From JAYZQT01 sp036136335 (GTDB lineage: Bacteria > Pseudomonadota > Alphaproteobacteria > MPNO01 > UBA830): DNA of 64,000 nt. Location: positions 1 through 64,000 of the forward strand of contig JAYZQT010000039.1 in NCBI GenBank assembly GCA_036136335.1. Direction: 5' to 3'. Position numbers and translations under genes: made by a program. This document shows, piece after piece, positions 52,059-60,801 of the stretch; within the stretch, counting starts at the first letter, position 1; every line of letters begins with the position of its first letter. The notes beneath the pieces are model-generated. The model saw only the letters and a program-made list of their open reading frames with translations, was not told where the DNA came from and did no database searches.

Positions 52059-52997
52059 ATGAAGCTCTTAACTATTGATGAGGGTGCTGGTCAACCTGGT
52101 GTGGTTATCGCAGACAGTAAGGTGTTGAACATAGCGCAAATGCCTGAGGCCCTGATTTCGGGCTGGCGCCCGACCTCGGTGCGGGAAATTCTTGAAAAAG
52201 GTGATGCTGGCCTTGAGGCAGTGAGGCAGATAGCTGGGGCGGCGGAAGCCGATATGAACGCCTGTTCTGCAGCAGTATCCGCGTTTGCCGACACCAGTCT
52301 TGCACCACCGGTTCCCGATCCATGGCTGATCTTTTCGGTCGGCATGAATTACGGTCGTCATCTCGCAGAGATGAACAACACACCTCCACCCGCCAATCCT
52401 GCTGGTTTCATCAAAACCCGCGATTCCCTGATCGGCTCCGGCAAAGCAATAACCGTGCCTCCCCAGTGTCCGGACATGATTGATTACGAAGGGGAATTCT
52501 GTTTTGTCTTTGGACGTGAGTGTCACCGGGTGAGCAAAGAAGATGCCATGGATCACGTTGCCGGATATACTATCGCCAATGATGTTTCCGCACGTGACTG
52601 GATACCGGATATCAAGATGGGTGATCCACCGTTCGGTCCGATCCATGGCTGGGAACGAAATATCATGGGTAAAAACCTCCCCGGTTTTACGCCATGTGGG
52701 CCCGTGATCGTTACCAAGGATGAGATTTCAGATCCGCACGACCTTCACCTGCAGACCCGCTTGAATGGTGAGATTATGCAGGATACCAGAACCGACGACC
52801 TGATTTTCAAATTGCCCGAGATCATCTCCTATTATTCACAGTGGTACCGGTTCCGGCCTGGTGATGTTGTTACGACCGGATCTCCGTCGGGTGTTGGTGT
52901 GGGTCGTGATCCCCAGGTGTTCATGCACGCGGGTGATACAGTCGAAATAGAGTTGGAAGGTGTTGGGATTCTGAAAAACACATTAGCCCAGGGGTAA
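52059..52997 (+). CDS. Fumarylacetoacetate hydrolase family protein
   Basis: A 312-aa protein with the C-terminal FAH catalytic domain: metal/base segments DYEGEFCFVFG, ANDVSARDW and TGSPSGVGVG. Members cleave C-C bonds of 2,4-diketo acids (fumarylpyruvate, acylpyruvate) or decarboxylate and hydrate dienoates in meta-cleavage pathways. GGGAGAGGA lies before the ATG. It is 99 bases behind the TRAP subunit and 15 before the CocE-type gene, so probably part of the same transcript. Confidence 0.9.
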   Translation: MKLLTIDEGAGQPGVVIADSKVLNIAQMPEALISGWRPTSVREILEKGDAGLEAVRQIAGAAEADMNACSAAVSAFADTSLAPPVPDPWLIFSVGMNYGRHLAEMNNTPPPANPAGFIKTRDSLIGSGKAITVPPQCPDMIDYEGEFCFVFGRECHRVSKEDAMDHVAGYTIANDVSARDWIPDIKMGDPPFGPIHGWERNIMGKNLPGFTPCGPVIVTKDEISDPHDLHLQTRLNGEIMQDTRTDDLIFKLPEIISYYSQWYRFRPGDVVTTGSPSGVGVGRDPQVFMHAGDTVEIELEGVGILKNTLAQG

Positions 52998-53012
52998 ACA
53001 GGGAGCAGCGAG

Positions 53013-54683
53013 ATGGCAAAGAAACCTGCTTTAAAGACACGCTATGAAATGAAGGTCGAATCGCCCGTTTTCGTGACGATGCGAGACGGTGTCCGCATAG
53101 CAGTACGGATTTATAGACCTGATGCGCCCGGAAAATTTCCCGCGCTGTTTGCTGCCTCTCCCTATCAGTACGAAACGGATGACCTTCCGCACTCTACGTT
53201 ATTTTTGTGGCGAGAGGTTGGCCCAGTCGAGTGGTACGTTCGCGACCAAGGTTACGTCTACATCCATATGGACGTGCGTGGATCGGGTCAGTCCGGTGGC
53301 ACCTACAACCTGCTCGATAAGGCAGAACAGCAGGATTATTACGAATGCATTGAGTGGGTTGCGCGCCAGGAATGGTGTTCCGGCAAGGTCGGCGGCCTCG
53401 GACAATCCTATTACGCGTGGTCCCAGTGGTTCATGGGAATAGTCAATCCGCCCAGCCTCAAATGCATTGCACCGTATGACGGTTCTGTCGACATGTATCG
53501 CGGAACGGCCTATCACGGCGGCATCTATTGCGAGTTCATGGCGTGGTGGTATCAGATGGTGCGGGTAAACAACCTGCAGCGCCCGGCGAATGGCCCTGGC
53601 GGCCAATACATGCCGCTAGATCTTGCGGGTGAAATGGCCAGACATCAGACATACGATGAGTGGTGGAGCGAACGCTGCGCGTGGGAGCGGCTTGATGAAA
53701 TAAAGGTGCCGGTGCTGTCGATCGGGCATTGGGGCAAAATGGGGTTGCATCTGCGCGGAAACATTCTGGGTTATGAGGATGTCAAATCAGAAAAAAATAT
53801 GGTCGTGACTGGGGCAAAGGATGTGTTTGAGGCGCACGATCAGTACGATCACATCTGGTATCACGAAGCTGAATTACTGCCATTCTATGACTATCATCTC
53901 AAAGGCCGGAAGAATGGCTGGGACAAGCGGCCGAACGTCCGCCTGCACGTCAGTGGCCGTGATGAGTGGCGGGAAGACGAGGTCTGGCCACCTGCCAAAA
54001 TGAGATACAAGTCCTTCTACCTGACAAAGAAAAAATCAAATAGCGTAACTTCGCTGAATGACGGGTCTCTGAGTGCCGGGAAACCCAGACCCAATGGTGG
54101 GTCGACCAGTTGGGATTATCCTCATGCTGGATGGAAATTGGGTACGGTTGGATTCGGGCCACAGGGCCCTGATCCAATCAGGGGTTGCGTAACCTTCACA
54201 ACGGAACCGCTTGCGAAAGATATGGAGATTGCTGGCCCCATAATCCTCGAATTAAACGCGTCATCCACCAACACGGACACGGATTTTATTGTCAAGGTAT
54301 CCGACCAGCACCCGCAGTCAAAAGAAGATCGCACTGCCGGACTGCAGCCGTCGTCGGTGGTTGTTTCGAAGGGCTGGATGCGTGCGTCGCACCGGGAAAA
54401 AAACGAGGAACGGAGTACCAGATATCGCCCAATCTATACCCACAGCAACCCGCAGCCGATCGAGCCTGGCGAAATTTACACCTATGAGATAGAGGTCATG
54501 CCCTGTGCCCACCGGTTCAGGGCTGGGCACCGGATCCGGCTGGAAATCGTAAACGGCGACTCTCCGTTAACGGATTCGTTATTTACCCATCAGTATCTCT
54601 ATTACAAGGTTGGTACCGATACGTTCTGGCACAACGCCAAAAGCCCCTCCCGGCTGAAACTGCCTGTTGTTCCGGCGTCATAA
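53013..54683 (+). CDS. CocE/NonD-family alpha/beta hydrolase
   Basis: A 556-aa serine esterase/peptidase of the X-Pro dipeptidyl-peptidase S15 group. The N-terminal hydrolase domain has the nucleophile Ser132 in GLGQSYYAWSQW and an oxyanion Tyr-rich segment; a His-containing HDQYDHIWYHEAEL near 270 and the C-terminal jelly-roll domain (FTTEPLAKDMEIAGPIILEL) follow. Relatives hydrolyse cocaine, glutaryl-cephalosporin or nonactin. Substrate unknown. AGGGAGCAG precedes the ATG. Confidence 0.88.
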   Translation: MAKKPALKTRYEMKVESPVFVTMRDGVRIAVRIYRPDAPGKFPALFAASPYQYETDDLPHSTLFLWREVGPVEWYVRDQGYVYIHMDVRGSGQSGGTYNLLDKAEQQDYYECIEWVARQEWCSGKVGGLGQSYYAWSQWFMGIVNPPSLKCIAPYDGSVDMYRGTAYHGGIYCEFMAWWYQMVRVNNLQRPANGPGGQYMPLDLAGEMARHQTYDEWWSERCAWERLDEIKVPVLSIGHWGKMGLHLRGNILGYEDVKSEKNMVVTGAKDVFEAHDQYDHIWYHEAELLPFYDYHLKGRKNGWDKRPNVRLHVSGRDEWREDEVWPPAKMRYKSFYLTKKKSNSVTSLNDGSLSAGKPRPNGGSTSWDYPHAGWKLGTVGFGPQGPDPIRGCVTFTTEPLAKDMEIAGPIILELNASSTNTDTDFIVKVSDQHPQSKEDRTAGLQPSSVVVSKGWMRASHREKNEERSTRYRPIYTHSNPQPIEPGEIYTYEIEVMPCAHRFRAGHRIRLEIVNGDSPLTDSLFTHQYLYYKVGTDTFWHNAKSPSRLKLPVVPAS

Positions 54684-54728
54684 TTCCTTTGATTGTGCGC
54701 GGTACCTGAGGGTTTAGAACCCAGTGCA

Positions 54729-55091
54729 TCAGAGCAACAGGAGGAGGCCGGCAGCGATACAGCCGTTGTTGGTAATCAGGAGAAAATGATAGGTCCGACG
54801 CACAGGGTCTTTCATTTCCCAGAAGCGATGAAACAGTGTGCTAGCCAGAATGGTAAATGCTATTAGCAGGATTGCGCCAAATTTTGTGTGCCAGTTGAAG
54901 AGGATCATGAATGACCCGGCAAACTGTATGGCAAATCCAAACAACAGGGTCGGAACCGCTGGTAGCCCTTCGGCTGCCGTTCGAGCGACGTTCATTTTCC
55001 ATAAACCAACGTTTTTTACTCCCATCCAGATAAAGTAGAGAGCAATGGCGATCTGGCCGATGGCATGGAAGGTCGTGTGGTCTGCATACAT
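54729..55091 (-). CDS. DoxX-family-like four-span membrane protein
   Basis: A 120-aa membrane protein with four predicted spans (for example FGFAIQFAGSFMILF, and LLITNNGCIAAGLLLLL at the C-terminus) and the DoxX-like segment IGQIAIALYFIWMGVKNVG. DoxX/DUF417-like proteins associate with quinone- or oxidoreductase activity, but function is generally unknown. AGGAGG lies upstream of the ATG. It is divergent from the LLM gene at 55155; a 10-base palindrome TATCGCGATA (55120-55129) is in the gap. Confidence 0.72.
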   Translation of the reverse strand: MYADHTTFHAIGQIAIALYFIWMGVKNVGLWKMNVARTAAEGLPAVPTLLFGFAIQFAGSFMILFNWHTKFGAILLIAFTILASTLFHRFWEMKDPVRRTYHFLLITNNGCIAAGLLLLL

Positions 55092-55154
55092 CCTCTGGGC
55101 TCCTCCTGACCCTGTTTTCTATCGCGATATCCCTGACGCTGCTATAGTGATTCG

Positions 55155-56258
55155 ATGCGTCTTGGATATTTTACCCAGCCGGTACACCCACCAGGCAAGG
55201 ATTACCGCCAGGTGTTGAGAGAAGACCGCGAGGCGGTTTTATTGGCAGACAGGCTTGGTTACGTCGAGGCCTTTCTGGGTGAGCACATTACAGACCGGGC
55301 CGAGCCAATTACGTCCAACCTCATGTTTATTGCCTCACTTGCCAATGATGCGGGAAATATTACGTTTGGTAGTGCCGCGGTGACCCTGCCATCCTATCAT
55401 CCGGCGATGGTCGCCGGTCATGTTGCTATGATAGACCACCTAACCGACGGGCGGTTTATATTTGGTATCGGTCCCGGTGGATTACTTTCCGACGCCGAGG
55501 TTTTTGAAAACATGGACCTCGACCGGAACGCAAAAATGCTTCAGTCCATCGACATGATACTGGACATCTGGGCGAGCGACCCACCATACAACCTGAAGAA
55601 TGACTATTGGATTACGTCAACCGAGCGCACTCTTGATGAAACAATAGGACAGGGCATCATATCCACACCCCTGCAAAAACCGCACCCACCAATCGTTGTT
55701 ACGTCAATTACGCCGCATTCGCGCGGGATTACCGCGGCTGCTGCCCGTGGCTGGGATCCCATTACGTCCAACTATGTTCAGGCCCACTGGGTCGCGACCC
55801 ATTTACCCAGATATCTTGAAGGCCTTGAACAGGCCGGTCGTCCAGTAACCGGGTCTGGCTGGCGCATCGCCAAGTCGATCTTTGTTTCCAGGGATCATGC
55901 AAAGGCATTGGCCTATGCAAAAACATCCAATGGGCCGTACGGTTTCTATTTCAGAAACATCATGACAAAACTGATTGGCAACGGCCGACCCGAGTTATTC
56001 CGGTCCTGGCCAGATCAGCCCGATGATCAGGTGACGCTGGAGCAGTCCCTGGATACACAGGTGATAGCGGGTGATGTGAACTCGGTTGTTGATCAGATCC
56101 TCGCATTCCGTGAGCAAACAGGAGAATTCGGGACACTTCTCTACACCGGCCACGACTGGCAAGATCCCGCGCAGGACCGCCAGTCGATGGAACTGATGGT
56201 AACTGAGGTAATGCCGCGCGTTAACGATGCCCTCCATGAACCCAACCAAATTCGATAA
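55155..56258 (+). CDS. LLM-class flavin-dependent oxidoreductase
   Basis: A 367-aa luciferase-like monooxygenase or F420/FMN reductase. It starts MRLGYFTQPVHPP and shows the LLM strand AFLGEHITDR, the SAAVTLPSYHPAMVA helix and the phosphate-binding segment DHLTDGRFIFGIGPGG. No clear ribosome site before the ATG. It overlaps the next permease by about 30 bases and starts a plus-strand run of LLM-DMT-RidA-ligase-thioesterase-amidohydrolase. Different subfamily from the LLM gene at 24709. Confidence 0.88.
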   Translation: MRLGYFTQPVHPPGKDYRQVLREDREAVLLADRLGYVEAFLGEHITDRAEPITSNLMFIASLANDAGNITFGSAAVTLPSYHPAMVAGHVAMIDHLTDGRFIFGIGPGGLLSDAEVFENMDLDRNAKMLQSIDMILDIWASDPPYNLKNDYWITSTERTLDETIGQGIISTPLQKPHPPIVVTSITPHSRGITAAAARGWDPITSNYVQAHWVATHLPRYLEGLEQAGRPVTGSGWRIAKSIFVSRDHAKALAYAKTSNGPYGFYFRNIMTKLIGNGRPELFRSWPDQPDDQVTLEQSLDTQVIAGDVNSVVDQILAFREQTGEFGTLLYTGHDWQDPAQDRQSMELMVTEVMPRVNDALHEPNQIR

Positions 56259-57171
56259 ATTCCTTACAACTTATGCACTGTCGCCCCTACTTGCGGGGGC
56301 AATGGCCATGTTATGCTGGGCCGGCACCTTTATCGTGGTCCGGGATGTTGCTGGCATTGTGCCTCCGGCGGCGATTTCTTTCCTCCGGTGTCTGGTGGCG
56401 ATCATCATTCTGTATCCGATTTGCCGCAAGAGCCTGCCCGCCCAATGGCCAATAATGCGCAAAAACTGGAAGATTTTGGTTTTACAGGGCGTTCTAATCG
56501 TTATTGGGGGTAACGGATTAATGTTCGTAGGCTTGCAGTTCACGACTGCAATTAATGGTGCATTGATCAACTCTGCTGAACCCGTAGCAATTGGTGCCGT
56601 TGCCTGGTTAATGTTCCGTGATCGATTGACTGTCATACAGTGGTTGGGCGTGCTGATCTCACTCGCTGGGGTTCTATACCTGATCGGACGGGGTGATCTG
56701 GGCGTTTTATTTCGCCTCGAACTTAACATCGGCGACGTTTTTGTACTGATTTCAATCGTCTGCTGGGCCTTTTACGCGGTTTTGATGCGACGTGTTCCCA
56801 AAGAGTTGGACCGGTTGACCTTCCTATTTGGCATACTTGTTGCTGGCGGTATCGCAGTTTTTCCGTTCTGGATTCTTGAGAATCTCTATTATTTGCCGAC
56901 GCCCATCACCTGGACCACCGTGTGGGTGACTGGCGGGTTAGCCCTGTTTTCGTCGATATTGGCGCTATTCTGGTGGAACCATGCTGTTGAGGGCCTTGGA
57001 GCTGCCCGAGCTGGGCTCCTGTTGCACCTGATCCCGGTTTACACCGTGGTCCTGGCAATCTGGCTACTCGGCGAAGACCCGGACCCCTTTCACGCCATCG
57101 GCATCGGGTTAATTGCCGTCGGGATTTATTTGACCACAATGCTCAAGATGAAGCGGGAGACACAAACATGA
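56227..57171 (+). CDS. DMT-superfamily (EamA) permease
   Basis: A 314-aa ten-span transporter with two EamA repeats (AMLCWAGTFIVVRDVAG near the start and the second starting near VCWAFYAVLMRRV). ATG 56227 or 56236 are equally possible starts, both inside the LLM gene. It ends in ATGA overlap with RidA. Codon use is like its neighbours, unlike the G+C-rich permease at 20568. Confidence 0.87.
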   Translation: MPSMNPTKFDKFLTTYALSPLLAGAMAMLCWAGTFIVVRDVAGIVPPAAISFLRCLVAIIILYPICRKSLPAQWPIMRKNWKILVLQGVLIVIGGNGLMFVGLQFTTAINGALINSAEPVAIGAVAWLMFRDRLTVIQWLGVLISLAGVLYLIGRGDLGVLFRLELNIGDVFVLISIVCWAFYAVLMRRVPKELDRLTFLFGILVAGGIAVFPFWILENLYYLPTPITWTTVWVTGGLALFSSILALFWWNHAVEGLGAARAGLLLHLIPVYTVVLAIWLLGEDPDPFHAIGIGLIAVGIYLTTMLKMKRETQT

Positions 57172-57569
57172 AAAGAAAACGAATACGTGCTGCAGGCGCT
57201 GGCGAGCCACCCGAAGGGACCTGGTCCAACTGTCTGGTCGTGGACAAACATGTCTATATTGCAGGAATGACGTCACGCAGCGCTGAATTCGACACAGTAT
57301 TGGGAAACAATGCGTATGAACAGGCCGGGGTTATATTTGAAAAAATAAAAACATTGATCGAGGCGGCGGGCGGGACAATGGCGGATATCGTGAAGGTCAA
57401 TATTTTCCTCACGGACATAAACGATCGCCAACAGGTCTGGGAGGCCCGCCGGGAATATTTTACCGGTGATTTTCCTGTTTCCACTCTACTGGAGGTGTCC
57501 AAACTGGTGCATCAGGATATGTCGGTTGAAATAGAAGCGGTGGGTATTCTCGGCGCCGGAACTGAATGA
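57168..57569 (+). CDS. RidA/YjgF/YER057c/UK114 family protein
   Basis: A 133-aa trimeric RidA-type protein with the conserved region VDKHVYIAGMTSR, the segment AGGTMADIVKVNIFLTD and the C-terminal SVEIEAVGIL. The imine-hydrolysing Arg expected near residue 105 is not obvious by eye (FPVSTLLEV occupies the region), so it may belong to a subgroup acting on other substrates. In catabolic operons RidA homologues often hydrolyse enamines or aminoacrylates. ATGA overlap with the permease. Confidence 0.87.
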   Translation: MKRKRIRAAGAGEPPEGTWSNCLVVDKHVYIAGMTSRSAEFDTVLGNNAYEQAGVIFEKIKTLIEAAGGTMADIVKVNIFLTDINDRQQVWEARREYFTGDFPVSTLLEVSKLVHQDMSVEIEAVGILGAGTE

Positions 57570-57635
57570 TAGTGTCGCGCGTATCAAGTCCACGCTAAAA
57601 TCATGTTTGAATAGAAGTCGAACGGAGCGACGGCA

Positions 57636-59183
57636 ATGCTGACCATGCGGTCGGCGCTGGAGCGGGCACAACGCCTGTACGGCGCGAATAGGGCCATCAA
57701 CGATGTGGAGGTGCAGTTCACCTGGGCCGAACATATGGATCGGGTGCGGCGCCTTGCATCAGTACTGGAGAAAAATGGTGTTGGGAAGGGCGACCGCTTC
57801 GCGATCATCAGCCGCAATTCCTGGCGTCACTGCGAATTACTGCATGCTGCTTACTGGAACGGTTCTGTGCCGGTGCCGGTAAACTACCGTCTGGCACCGC
57901 CGGAAATCCGTTATATTCTGGAGGACGCGGCAACCACTCAGCTTTTCATAGAAGACGTATTTCTCGATTTTATTGGTACGGATGACCTGGCCCCCTGGGG
58001 TGACCGCGCGATTTGTATAACCGGTGATGGGGCCGGCACGCATCTTCCCACCTCTGAAGAATTGATTGCTGTGGCAGGGCCGTCAGAAGGGAATGAAAGT
58101 ACGGAAGCAGAGGATGCCATCCTCCTCTATACGGGCGGGACGACCGGGCGATCCAAGGGCGTTCGGCTTACACACAAAAACGTGTTCTCAAACGGTCAAC
58201 AGAACACTGGGCCGATGAAGATGCAGTCGGAAGATGTTTATCTGCACGTCGCGCCCATGTTTCATTCAGCCGATCTTCTGGGTACGGGTTATACGCTGGC
58301 CGGCGCGGCACATGCCTATTTGCCGTCCTTTACACCGGCCGGCCTTTTGCAGGCCCTCCAGGATTACCGAGTTACCTCGGTCATGATGCCGCCAACAATG
58401 ATAATACTTACGCTTCAGGAACAAACTTTCTCGAGCTACGATCTGTCCGCACTGGATCGGGTATATTACGGTTCGTCACCGATGGCGGTGGAATGGATCC
58501 GGAAGACGATGGACGCTTTCCCCAATGCGAACATCCAGCAAGGGTATGGGCTCACTGAAACCTCTCCCATTCTGACCACGCTTGACGAGGATATTCATGT
58601 CCGAGCGATAGAGAGCGGAGATTACGAGATTCTCAAAGCCGCTGGACGCCCACTTGTGGGAATAGATATGCGGATCGTTGACGAAAAGCAAAACGAAGTT
58701 CCCTGCGGCGAGGGTGGCGAGGTCGTCGTGCGTGGACCGAACGTCACGGTTGGGTACCTGAACAGGCCGGAGGAGAATGAGAGTGCATTCCGAGGGGGGT
58801 GGTTTCATACCGGAGACATTGGCATGATGGACGAAAACGGTTTCAGGTACCTTCTCGATCGGAAGAAGGATGTGATTATTACGGGTGGTGAAAATGTGTA
58901 CTCTTCGGAGGTTGAAGCAATTCTCTACCAGCACGAAGATGTTCATGAGTGCGCAGTGGTCGGTATACCGGATGAAAAATATGGTGAGGCAATATTTGCA
59001 GTTATAGTACCCCGCCCCGGCACCACCCTCGATCAGAATGATGTTATTGAGCACTGTCGGGGTCAAATTGGTGGATACAAAATTCCACGCCGTATGGCCT
59101 TTGTGGAAGAGTTGCCCAAGAGCCCAATGGGAAAAATCCTTAAAACCAGAATTCGAGAAAAATATGGAGAACAACCAACATGA
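57636..59183 (+). CDS. AMP-dependent acyl-CoA synthetase/ligase
   Basis: A 515-aa ANL-superfamily ligase activating a carboxylic acid to its CoA thioester. Motifs: the P-loop YTGGTTGRSKGV, QGYGLTETSP, the hinge YLLDRKKDVIITGGENV and the C-terminal catalytic Lys in SPMGKILKTRIREK. Size fits aryl- or fatty-acyl-CoA ligases. GGAG precedes the ATG. It is coupled by ATGA overlap to the FlK-like thioesterase. Confidence 0.93.
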   Translation: MLTMRSALERAQRLYGANRAINDVEVQFTWAEHMDRVRRLASVLEKNGVGKGDRFAIISRNSWRHCELLHAAYWNGSVPVPVNYRLAPPEIRYILEDAATTQLFIEDVFLDFIGTDDLAPWGDRAICITGDGAGTHLPTSEELIAVAGPSEGNESTEAEDAILLYTGGTTGRSKGVRLTHKNVFSNGQQNTGPMKMQSEDVYLHVAPMFHSADLLGTGYTLAGAAHAYLPSFTPAGLLQALQDYRVTSVMMPPTMIILTLQEQTFSSYDLSALDRVYYGSSPMAVEWIRKTMDAFPNANIQQGYGLTETSPILTTLDEDIHVRAIESGDYEILKAAGRPLVGIDMRIVDEKQNEVPCGEGGEVVVRGPNVTVGYLNRPEENESAFRGGWFHTGDIGMMDENGFRYLLDRKKDVIITGGENVYSSEVEAILYQHEDVHECAVVGIPDEKYGEAIFAVIVPRPGTTLDQNDVIEHCRGQIGGYKIPRRMAFVEELPKSPMGKILKTRIREKYGEQPT

Positions 59184-59587
59184 AAAACAGCCTGAAGGCG
59201 GGAGTCCAGCGCCAGCAGTCCTTTGAGATCGATACCGGCCGTACAATTGAGTTTATGGGCGACGATATGAGAATTTATTCCACACCTTCAATGGTTCGGG
59301 ATATAGAAGAAACCTGCTGGACGCTATGTCAGGAACATCTCGAAGATGGCGAAGAAACTGTCGGCGCACATGTCAGTGTAGACCATTTGGGAGCATCTCT
59401 TCTTGGAATGACCGCCAAGGTCCAGGCTACGGTTATTAATGTGGATGGTGCCCGGATAATGCTAGAGGTGGAAGTTCACGATGGGATGGATGCCGTGGGA
59501 AAAGGCGAGCATGTCCGGTTTGTCATTGATCGTGACCGCCAGATGGCGCGACTGGATAAGAAACGTGCAGCGCTTGGACAGCGATAA
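59180..59587 (+). CDS. FlK-like hot-dog thioesterase
   Basis: A 135-aa single hot-dog domain. The arrangement EETVGAHVSVDHLGASLLGM resembles the active-site strand of fluoroacetyl-CoA thioesterase FlK and relatives, with Glu and His in place; the C-terminal strand HVRFVIDRDR fits too. Possible roles are removal of unproductive acyl-CoA or of a toxic fluorinated or otherwise blocked intermediate. Coupled to the ligase by ATGA overlap. Confidence 0.75.
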   Translation: MKNSLKAGVQRQQSFEIDTGRTIEFMGDDMRIYSTPSMVRDIEETCWTLCQEHLEDGEETVGAHVSVDHLGASLLGMTAKVQATVINVDGARIMLEVEVHDGMDAVGKGEHVRFVIDRDRQMARLDKKRAALGQR

Positions 59588-59730
59588 ATGGGCTTTGAAC
59601 GATAAAGAGAACATGACAGGAAGGTGTTGCTGGTACAAAATTCTCCTCGCGGAGCAGACTTGGAGTTAAGGGGGAAACCTGAAATTTCCGAGTTTTCTTC
59701 GGTTCTGCGAGATTAAATGACCTTGCCCTC

Positions 59731-59765
59731 TGTCAAAAAAGGTAAAAATGCAGGCCTATTTGACA
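59731..59765. promoter_or_regulatory. Inverted heptamers in the gap before the amidohydrolase
   Basis: TGTCAAA (59731-59737) and TTTGACA (59759-59765) are perfect inverted heptamers separated by 21 bases, in the 248-base gene-free gap. The right copy contains a TTGACA -35 hexamer (59760-59765). Spacing of two helical turns fits a regulator dimer on two half-sites. No clear -10 box is visible. Confidence 0.3.
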
Positions 59766-59835
59766 TGCTCTCAATTGCGCCAGTTCGTTATCAATGCAAG
59801 ACTCCCGCGCCACACATTCGCGGAGAATTAGTTAA

Positions 59836-60801
59836 ATGATTGTTGATTTTCAGCATCACTTCACACCGAGAGAGTTTTTCCCCGAGGGATTTGGTGATCA
59901 GTCAAAAACCTTTTTTGATAAAAATGGTGTTCCTTCATACAGCTTTCATTCGCTGTTATTCGATCTCGATGCCCATATTGAAATGATGGACATCGCGGGT
60001 ATCGACGTTGCCGTTCTTTCCTGCGCTGAGGGTATGTGTGCGGATCTAGAGAAAGGTAAACTTATTAACACCCGCACGCAGGAAGCCACGGAAAACTATC
60101 CTGGTCGTTTCATGGGATTTGCACACGCCCACCCGATGGGTGGCAGGGACGCATTTGCAGAGCTTGCGAGATGTCGTAACGAATTTGGCTTTGAGGGTGT
60201 CGTTATCACCACTGAATTCGGCGGCATGACTGTCGATGATCCCGCTCTCGACCCCTTCTGGGCTGAGTGTCAGAAGCTGGGTATGTTTGTCTTTATTCAC
60301 CCTGCACTTCAGCTTACCCATCCTCAACAGTTTGACGCCTATGACCTCGCTCGCTCGGTTGGCCGAGAGTTCTCCCTAGTACAGGCGCTGATACGATTGA
60401 TTAACGGCGGTGTGCTGGACCGGTTTCCCGACCTCGTCGTCCATGTAGCCCACCTTGGCGGTGGAATTGCCTCAATACTTGGTCGGATCCGGTCATATCA
60501 GGATAAGAATTTCTGGGGAACCGGAGGCAGTGACCGTCATGGTTGTCTCCCTGAGAAGGATTTTGACTGGTACATTCGTGAACGACTGGTTTTTGATACT
60601 GCGGGATTTTGCGGCGACGTCCGATCTGTCAGGTCGAGCATCGTTGAACTGCCGACCGACCGCATCGTTTTTGCAAGCGATTATCCTCAGGAAATTCGAA
60701 AGCCAGAGGCAGTAAAGAAATTCGTTGACGATATCCGTGCAATCGGGCCCAAAGGTGAGCAAATGCTGTCGGGAAATGTGAACCTGTTGCTAGCTCCCTA
60801 A
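59836..60801 (+). CDS. Amidohydrolase-2 family protein (ACMSD/decarboxylase-like)
   Basis: A 321-aa TIM-barrel metal enzyme of the ACMSD group: N-terminal metal motif DFQHHFTP (His7/His8), the later HPALQLTHP, HVAHLGGG and the catalytic Asp in FASDYPQ. Members decarboxylate aminocarboxymuconate semialdehyde or aromatic acids, or hydrolyse lactones. GGAGA lies before the ATG. It converges on the sulfatase; the stop codons overlap by four bases. Confidence 0.88.
   Translation: MIVDFQHHFTPREFFPEGFGDQSKTFFDKNGVPSYSFHSLLFDLDAHIEMMDIAGIDVAVLSCAEGMCADLEKGKLINTRTQEATENYPGRFMGFAHAHPMGGRDAFAELARCRNEFGFEGVVITTEFGGMTVDDPALDPFWAECQKLGMFVFIHPALQLTHPQQFDAYDLARSVGREFSLVQALIRLINGGVLDRFPDLVVHVAHLGGGIASILGRIRSYQDKNFWGTGGSDRHGCLPEKDFDWYIRERLVFDTAGFCGDVRSVRSSIVELPTDRIVFASDYPQEIRKPEAVKKFVDDIRAIGPKGEQMLSGNVNLLLAP

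Noticed and set aside
55120..55129. Palindrome TATCGCGATA as an operator shared with ATCGCGAT near 52008
   Set aside because: Short, built of common GATC/CGCG words, and the flanks differ; too weak to claim.
58476..59246. 256-codon minus-strand frame opposite the acyl-CoA ligase
   Set aside because: It lies entirely within the ligase and thioesterase genes, which have clear motifs; its residues are Cys/His/Arg-rich and it has no ribosome site. Overprinted shadow.
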